From positions 457,814 through 521,813 of the forward strand of contig NZ_SCNL01000001.1 of NCBI RefSeq assembly GCF_005502745.1: a stretch of 64,000 nt of DNA, read 5' to 3'. Positions within the stretch are counted from its first letter, which is position 1, and each line of letters begins with the position of its first letter. The notes below the pieces were generated by a model. The model did no database searches, was not told the DNA's origin, and worked only from the letters and a program-made list of their open reading frames with translations. The stretch comes from Sphingomonas sp. 3P27F8 (lineage in GTDB: Bacteria; Pseudomonadota; Alphaproteobacteria; Sphingomonadales; Sphingomonadaceae). Both the position numbers and the translations under genes were made by a program. Shown here piece by piece: positions 56,785 through 64,000 of this stretch.

Positions 56785-57840
56785 ATGGCTGCTGCGATGC
56801 TCGATCGGCTCGTCCTTACCGATTTCCGTAACCACGATGCCCTGGCGCTGGTGCCCACGCGCGGGTTCATCGTGCTGACCGGGCCAAATGGCGCAGGCAA
56901 GACCAACGTGCTGGAGGCGGTGTCGCTGCTCGCGCCGGGGCGGGGTCTGCGCCGCGCCGCGCTGGGCGAGATGGCGCGCGCAGACGGCGACGGCGGATTC
57001 GGCGTCGCCGCTACGATCGCGGACGGGACGGAGCTCGCAACCGGCACGCTGACAAGTGCGCCCGAGCGCCGCGTCGTGCGGATCAACGGCGCGGCAGCGA
57101 CCGCGAACGCCTTGGCCGAGCGCCTTTCGATCCTCTGGCTGACCCCGGCGATGGACCGATTGTTCGCCGAACCGGCCGCTGGACGGCGCCAGTTCCTCGA
57201 TCGGCTCGCGCTGGCGCTGTTTCCCGGCCATGCGACCCACGCCACGCGCTACGATGCCGCGATGCGCAGCCGTAATCGCCTGCTCGCGGAAGAGCGGCCG
57301 GACGCCGAATGGCTCGGCGCGCTGGAACGTCGCATGGCGGAGCACGGCGCGGCGATCGACAGGGTGCGGCGCGAAACAGTCGCCGCGCTGGCCGAGAAAC
57401 TCGCGGCGCAGCCACCGGGCGATTTTCCGCGCGCCGGGCTGGCGCTCGAAGGATGGAGCGGGGATGACGCGGCTTTGTCGGAACAACTCCGCGCGGGGCG
57501 CGCGCGCGACGCCGCCGCCGGACGGACGCTGGCCGGGCCGCATCGCGTCGATCTCGCCGTGCGGCATCTCGAAAAGGATCGCCCCGCCGCGCTCGCGTCC
57601 ACCGGCGAGCAGAAAGCGCTGATGCTCGGCATCATCCTCGCCCATGCCGAGCTGGTCACCGGGCGCACCGGCACACCCCCGGTGCTGCTGCTGGACGAGG
57701 TGGCCGCGCATCTCGATCCGGGCCGCCGCGGCGCGCTCTTCGCGCGGCTCGCCGGGCGCGGGCAGGTATGGATGACCGGCACCGAACCGGCGCTTTTCGC
57801 CGACGTGCCGTCCCACGCGACGCGGATCGCGCTATCCTGA
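56785..57840 (+). CDS. recF: DNA repair protein RecF
   Basis: About 351 residues: [18 protein letters not shown], Walker [36 protein letters not shown], the ABC-signature-like region [20 protein letters not shown] and Walker [21 protein letters not shown]. It loads RecA at single-strand gaps. Starts 56785 and 56797 are both possible. Confidence 0.93.
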   Translation: MAAAMLDRLVLTDFRNHDALALVPTRGFIVLTGPNGAGKTNVLEAVSLLAPGRGLRRAALGEMARADGDGGFGVAATIADGTELATGTLTSAPERRVVRINGAAATANALAERLSILWLTPAMDRLFAEPAAGRRQFLDRLALALFPGHATHATRYDAAMRSRNRLLAEERPDAEWLGALERRMAEHGAAIDRVRRETVAALAEKLAAQPPGDFPRAGLALEGWSGDDAALSEQLRAGRARDAAAGRTLAGPHRVDLAVRHLEKDRPAALASTGEQKALMLGIILAHAELVTGRTGTPPVLLLDEVAAHLDPGRRGALFARLAGRGQVWMTGTEPALFADVPSHATRIALS

Positions 57841-57885
57841 CGAGCGAGGGGTTTACCCGTTCGCCCTGCGCGCTACGCTGGCGTG

Positions 57886-59190
57886 ATGGAGCGGGATCAA
57901 CTGGAGACTGCGGCGCATCGTGGCGAATGGCGCGGGGGCTGGCGCATCGTGCTGGCGGCGATGATCGGCATCGGCTTCGGCCCGGGGCTGATGCAGAATC
58001 TCTCCAGCCTGTTCACACCCAGCCTGACTGCCGCGTTCGGCTGGTCACGCGGCGATATCGCCACTGCCGCCGGTATCGGCCTGTTTGGCGCGCTGCTGGT
58101 TCCGCTGATCGGGCGGCAGGCGGATCGGTTCGGCCCACGCCCGGTAATCGTGGCGGCCACGCTGGTGCTCTCCGGCGGGCTGTGCGGCATCGCGGCCACG
58201 AACGGCGCGCTGTGGACGTACCAGCTATTAGTCTTTGTCGCCGCGCTCAGCATCGCGGGCACCAGCTCGGTCGTCTATGGCCGCATTATCGCCCCGCGGT
58301 TCGTTCGCCATCGCGGGATCGCGCTGGGTGTGGCGACGTCCGGAATCTCGATCACCACCCTTGTGTTTTCACCGGTGATCGCCGCGGTCATCGCGTCTCA
58401 TGGCTGGCGCGCGGGGTTTCTCGCGCTGGCAGGGCTGGCGGCGTTTGTCGGATTGCCGCTGGTCTTGCTGCTGCTGCGCGGCGCGGCCACCCACCAGCCG
58501 GAGCGCGTTCCCGTTCCCGATAACAATATGCCGGAAATCGTGGTTGGCGGCATGAGCGGAGCGGAAGCGCGCCGCGATCCACGATTCTGGCGGCTCGGCG
58601 GGGCGGCGGCGCTCATCAATGTGGCAAGCGTCGGGCTGGTCACGCAACTGGTGCCGTTCGGTATCGACAACGGCCTTCGGCTCGACGAGGCGGCGCTGCT
58701 TGTCACGAGCTTCGGCGCGGCGCAGATCGTCGGGCGGCTGGCGATGGGGCTGCTTGTCGATCGTTTTCCGGCGCAACGGACGGCGGCCGCATTCGCAGGT
58801 GTGTCGGCGATGGCCTTCGCGGCGCTGCTGATGCCGATCCCGGGAACGGGGGCGCTGGTGGCGTCCGTCTTCTTCGCGATGCTGATGTACGGGGCGGAGA
58901 ACGATCTCCTGCCCTATCTCACCGCGCGGCTTTTCGGGCTGCGCGCCTATGGCGAGACATACGGTACACTACTGACGATGGCGCTGTTCGGCACCGCCGG
59001 CGGGATCGTCATGTTCGGGCGCCTGCATGATTCGACCGGCGACTACACGATCGCGCTGTGCGTCGCGGCGGGGGCAATGGGCAGTGCGGCGCTATTGTTC
59101 CTGACACTGACCGATCGGCCCACCCACGGCCGCGGGCGCGCCGGATACGGAGACGCCGCCGCCGGTATCAAACCGACGACGGCGTCGTAG
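57886..59190 (+). CDS. MFS transporter
   Basis: 434 residues with about twelve helices. Loop 2-3 motif GRQADRFGPRPVIVAATLVL and the second-half motif GRLAMGLLVDRFPAQRTAAA. It resembles oxalate/formate-type or monocarboxylate MFS proteins. The substrate is unknown. Confidence 0.85.
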   Translation: MERDQLETAAHRGEWRGGWRIVLAAMIGIGFGPGLMQNLSSLFTPSLTAAFGWSRGDIATAAGIGLFGALLVPLIGRQADRFGPRPVIVAATLVLSGGLCGIAATNGALWTYQLLVFVAALSIAGTSSVVYGRIIAPRFVRHRGIALGVATSGISITTLVFSPVIAAVIASHGWRAGFLALAGLAAFVGLPLVLLLLRGAATHQPERVPVPDNNMPEIVVGGMSGAEARRDPRFWRLGGAAALINVASVGLVTQLVPFGIDNGLRLDEAALLVTSFGAAQIVGRLAMGLLVDRFPAQRTAAAFAGVSAMAFAALLMPIPGTGALVASVFFAMLMYGAENDLLPYLTARLFGLRAYGETYGTLLTMALFGTAGGIVMFGRLHDSTGDYTIALCVAAGAMGSAALLFLTLTDRPTHGRGRAGYGDAAAGIKPTTAS

Positions 59191-59210
59191 AAAGCGGTCG
59201 TCCCGCCAGA

Positions 59211-59855
59211 TCAGGCGGCGGCGGCCTGCGTCGCGCCCCGGCGGCGCATCACCCCGCCGACCGCCGCGAAGCCGAGGATCATCAGGCCCCAGGTCGCCGG
59301 TTCCGGCACACCTGCCGCCGTGATCGCGACATTGTCGAGAACCGGGCCATAGGCGCCCGGCGTCTGCGACGCGAACGACAAGGTTGTCGAAGCGCCGCTT
59401 GCAACAAAGTTATAGGTATATTGCGCCCAGCCCAGGTTCGCCCTGTCGTGGCCAGTCGTATCGAACGTATAGTCGGTGCTGGCATTGCCAGTCGCGCCTA
59501 CCTGGACGGTCTTGGAAACAGGTGCGCCATCGGGATTGCCGGCAAGCCAGAAGCTGACGCTGTACTTTGTGCCCGCGACCGTATCGAACGTCTGCGCGAT
59601 ACCGCCCTGCCCGTTGCCATCGAGATCGACGCTGCGGCTGCCGTCCTGCGCCGTCCAGTAATTGCCGATATAATCGACGCTGTCGCCGGTCACCGTCCAG
59701 CCCGTGATCGACGTCGTGTCGCCACCCGAGACGGTGGTGAACGAAACGGGGCTTATGCCGTTCTCGAAACTGCCGTTGATGAACGCGGCCGCGCTGGCTG
59801 CACCCGGGAGCATGAACGCCGATCCGGCAGCGGCGGCGAGAAGAATATTACGCAT
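59211..59855 (-). CDS. PEPxxWA-CTERM exported protein
   Basis: 214 residues: a signal peptide (LLAAAAGSAFMLPGAASAAA), a beta-sandwich with FINGSFENG and VTGDSVDYIGNYWTAQDGSR as in choice-of-anchor C proteins, and the C-terminal sorting signal VPEPATWGLMILGFAAVGG then MRRR. PEP-CTERM proteins are processed by exosortase in exopolysaccharide-making bacteria. Confidence 0.9.
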   Translation of the reverse strand: MRNILLAAAAGSAFMLPGAASAAAFINGSFENGISPVSFTTVSGGDTTSITGWTVTGDSVDYIGNYWTAQDGSRSVDLDGNGQGGIAQTFDTVAGTKYSVSFWLAGNPDGAPVSKTVQVGATGNASTDYTFDTTGHDRANLGWAQYTYNFVASGASTTLSFASQTPGAYGPVLDNVAITAAGVPEPATWGLMILGFAAVGGVMRRRGATQAAAA

Positions 59856-60042
59856 GGTCGAAACCCCTTACTGTGCCGACCGAACCGAGCCACATATTCA
59901 TCGGAACTTTCGACGATGTGCCAGCGAACTGACAGTCGCTGACTAGCACGGTAAACGTGGCATTAAGATTATTGTTGCACCGCACCATCGCAAAAATCGC
60001 TCGCTTCATCCGCGGATTGCCATTGATCGTTCCCGAACAGCA

Positions 60043-63006
<2,964 letters not shown>

Positions 63007-63049
63007 CGATCGGCGCGGGGCGGTCATCCCGCCTGCGCGCAATCGCCCG

Positions 63050-64000
63050 TCAAAACCAGGTGCGGACGCCCAATACCAGCGCCGCGCCGCCGGTGCGGTC
63101 GCCATCGGCGCGCGCAAAATCGGCGGTGCGGCCGATGCGCCGCCGCCACGAGACGCCGACATAAGGGGCGAATTCGCGCTCTATCTCATAACGCAGCCGG
63201 AGGCCCAGTTCCGCCTCGCTCAATCCGGCACCGATGGCGGCGGCGGGAATATCCTGCGCGGCGAAGTTCAACTCGGCGCGAGGCTGGAGGATAAGACGCT
63301 GCGTTAGCCGCTGGTCGTAATAGCCGCCGATGCGGGCGCTCAACTCTCCCCTTGTGGAAAGAAACGCCATGGCATCCACCTGAAACCAGTAAGGCGCCAG
63401 ACCCTCTACGCCGATCGTGGCATAGGTGCGCGGCGCCGCCGCGCGGAAATCCTGGCGCGCGCCCCCCTGAACGTTGAAATACGGGCCGATCGCGCGGCTG
63501 TAGAGCGCCTGCACCTCTCCCTCGTCGAGCCGGCCGGCAAACGCGCCGCCGCCCTCGCTCTTGATGACGAGCCGGTCGATATCGCCGCCGAACCAGCCCT
63601 CCCCGCTCCAGCGATAGCCGCTCGGGCCGGCGCCGATCCGCGCCTCGGCAAGATCGATCATCACCTGCGAAAAGGTCATGCCGCCATGGTCCCGGCGCAG
63701 CGCGGCGCGCGACGCGGCCATGGCATCCGCGCCCCAGAACCGATCGGCGTAATCAGCGACCGGCGCGGGCGGCGGCGGCGCGTTTCCGGCGGGCTGCGCG
63801 GTGCCGACCGGTTGCTGCATGCTGGCGGGCGCGGGGGAGGCGGCGCGGGTACAATGCCCCATCGCCGCATGCTCGGGCGGGCATTGCGCATCGCCGGACA
63901 GGATCGCAGGCGCAGACATCCCATGCGCGGCGTGCGGATCGGGAGCCGCCTTGCAATGCCCCATCGCGGCATGTTCCGGGGGGCAGGCCGATGCGGCGAC
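63050..64000 (-). CDS. Copper resistance protein CopB/PcoB-like (N-terminus outside window)
   Basis: The C-terminal ~220 residues form an outer-membrane beta-barrel as in CopB: MTFSQVMIDLAEARIGAGPS, RLVIKSEGGGAFAGRLDEGE, ALYSRAIGPYFNVQGGARQD, FAPYVGVSWRRRIGRTADFA and a terminal Phe. The N-terminal part has His/Met/Cys-rich repeats (CPPEHAAMGHC seen twice), likely copper ligands. The reading frame remains open at 64000, so the start lies outside. Confidence 0.85.
   Translation of the reverse strand, partial: VAASACPPEHAAMGHCKAAPDPHAAHGMSAPAILSGDAQCPPEHAAMGHCTRAASPAPASMQQPVGTAQPAGNAPPPPAPVADYADRFWGADAMAASRAALRRDHGGMTFSQVMIDLAEARIGAGPSGYRWSGEGWFGGDIDRLVIKSEGGGAFAGRLDEGEVQALYSRAIGPYFNVQGGARQDFRAAAPRTYATIGVEGLAPYWFQVDAMAFLSTRGELSARIGGYYDQRLTQRLILQPRAELNFAAQDIPAAAIGAGLSEAELGLRLRYEIEREFAPYVGVSWRRRIGRTADFARADGDRTGGAALVLGVRTWF

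Overview
The window looks like a chromosomal segment of a high-GC alphaproteobacterium, most likely a sphingomonad (Sphingomonas or a close relative). Pointers are a CcrM-type GANTC methyltransferase with a CtrA-like upstream box, a PEPxxWA-CTERM protein, a short aa3-type oxidase subunit IV, a FixL/FixJ-like pair and a Wzc/Wza/Wzy exopolysaccharide cluster. All identifications come from reading the sequence; no database search was run.

Layout. 1-8.9 kb: stress and membrane genes (a YihY/BrkB protein continuing in frame into a HAD phosphatase, CinA-like amidohydrolase, DUF421, Crp-type regulator, DUF1275, STAS-like protein, frameshifted YciI, alpha/beta hydrolase). 8.9-15.5 kb: a decayed DNA-repair neighbourhood. 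LigD (ligase plus polymerase, no phosphoesterase domain) and an exonuclease III look intact, but around them lie gene fragments and chimeric joints (alcohol dehydrogenase N-terminus, DinB N-terminus joined to a TetR body, a DNA ligase with a monooxygenase-like tail) and two frameshifted genes. 15.7-22.8 kb: a divalent-metal (probably Mg2+) island with mgtE, a two-component system, a soluble MgtE-N/CBS protein coupled to an atypical Nramp transporter, and two matching 26-bp composite palindromes that face the two transporter operons in the same orientation. 23-24.8 kb: a Na+/H+ antiporter and a small secreted protein.

25.1-32.1 kb is an accessory island. It has two XRE/ImmA (HExxH) modules. 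It also has a compact ubiquitin-like operon: a tandem ubiquitin-like protein, an E1-like ThiF enzyme with an extra N-terminal domain, a DUF6527 protein and a small Cys-rich protein, closed by a hairpin terminator. The operon diverges from an XRE-ImmA pair, and the shared intergenic region holds two GTTGTC-N6-GACAAC-type sites. This is the best candidate for an under-described system, probably a ubiquitin-like conjugation or defence module under XRE/ImmA control.

32.2-38.2 kb: exopolysaccharide polymerisation and export genes, then tRNA-Val. 38.4-64 kb: mostly core genome (transhydrogenase operon, sigma-54 activator, thiD-VOC fusion, rnhB, ccrM, folP, glmM, a dicarboxylate symporter, an aldo/keto reductase, coq4 with an operator-like palindrome, recF, MFS, a PEP-CTERM protein, gyrB, and a CopB-like protein running off the right edge).
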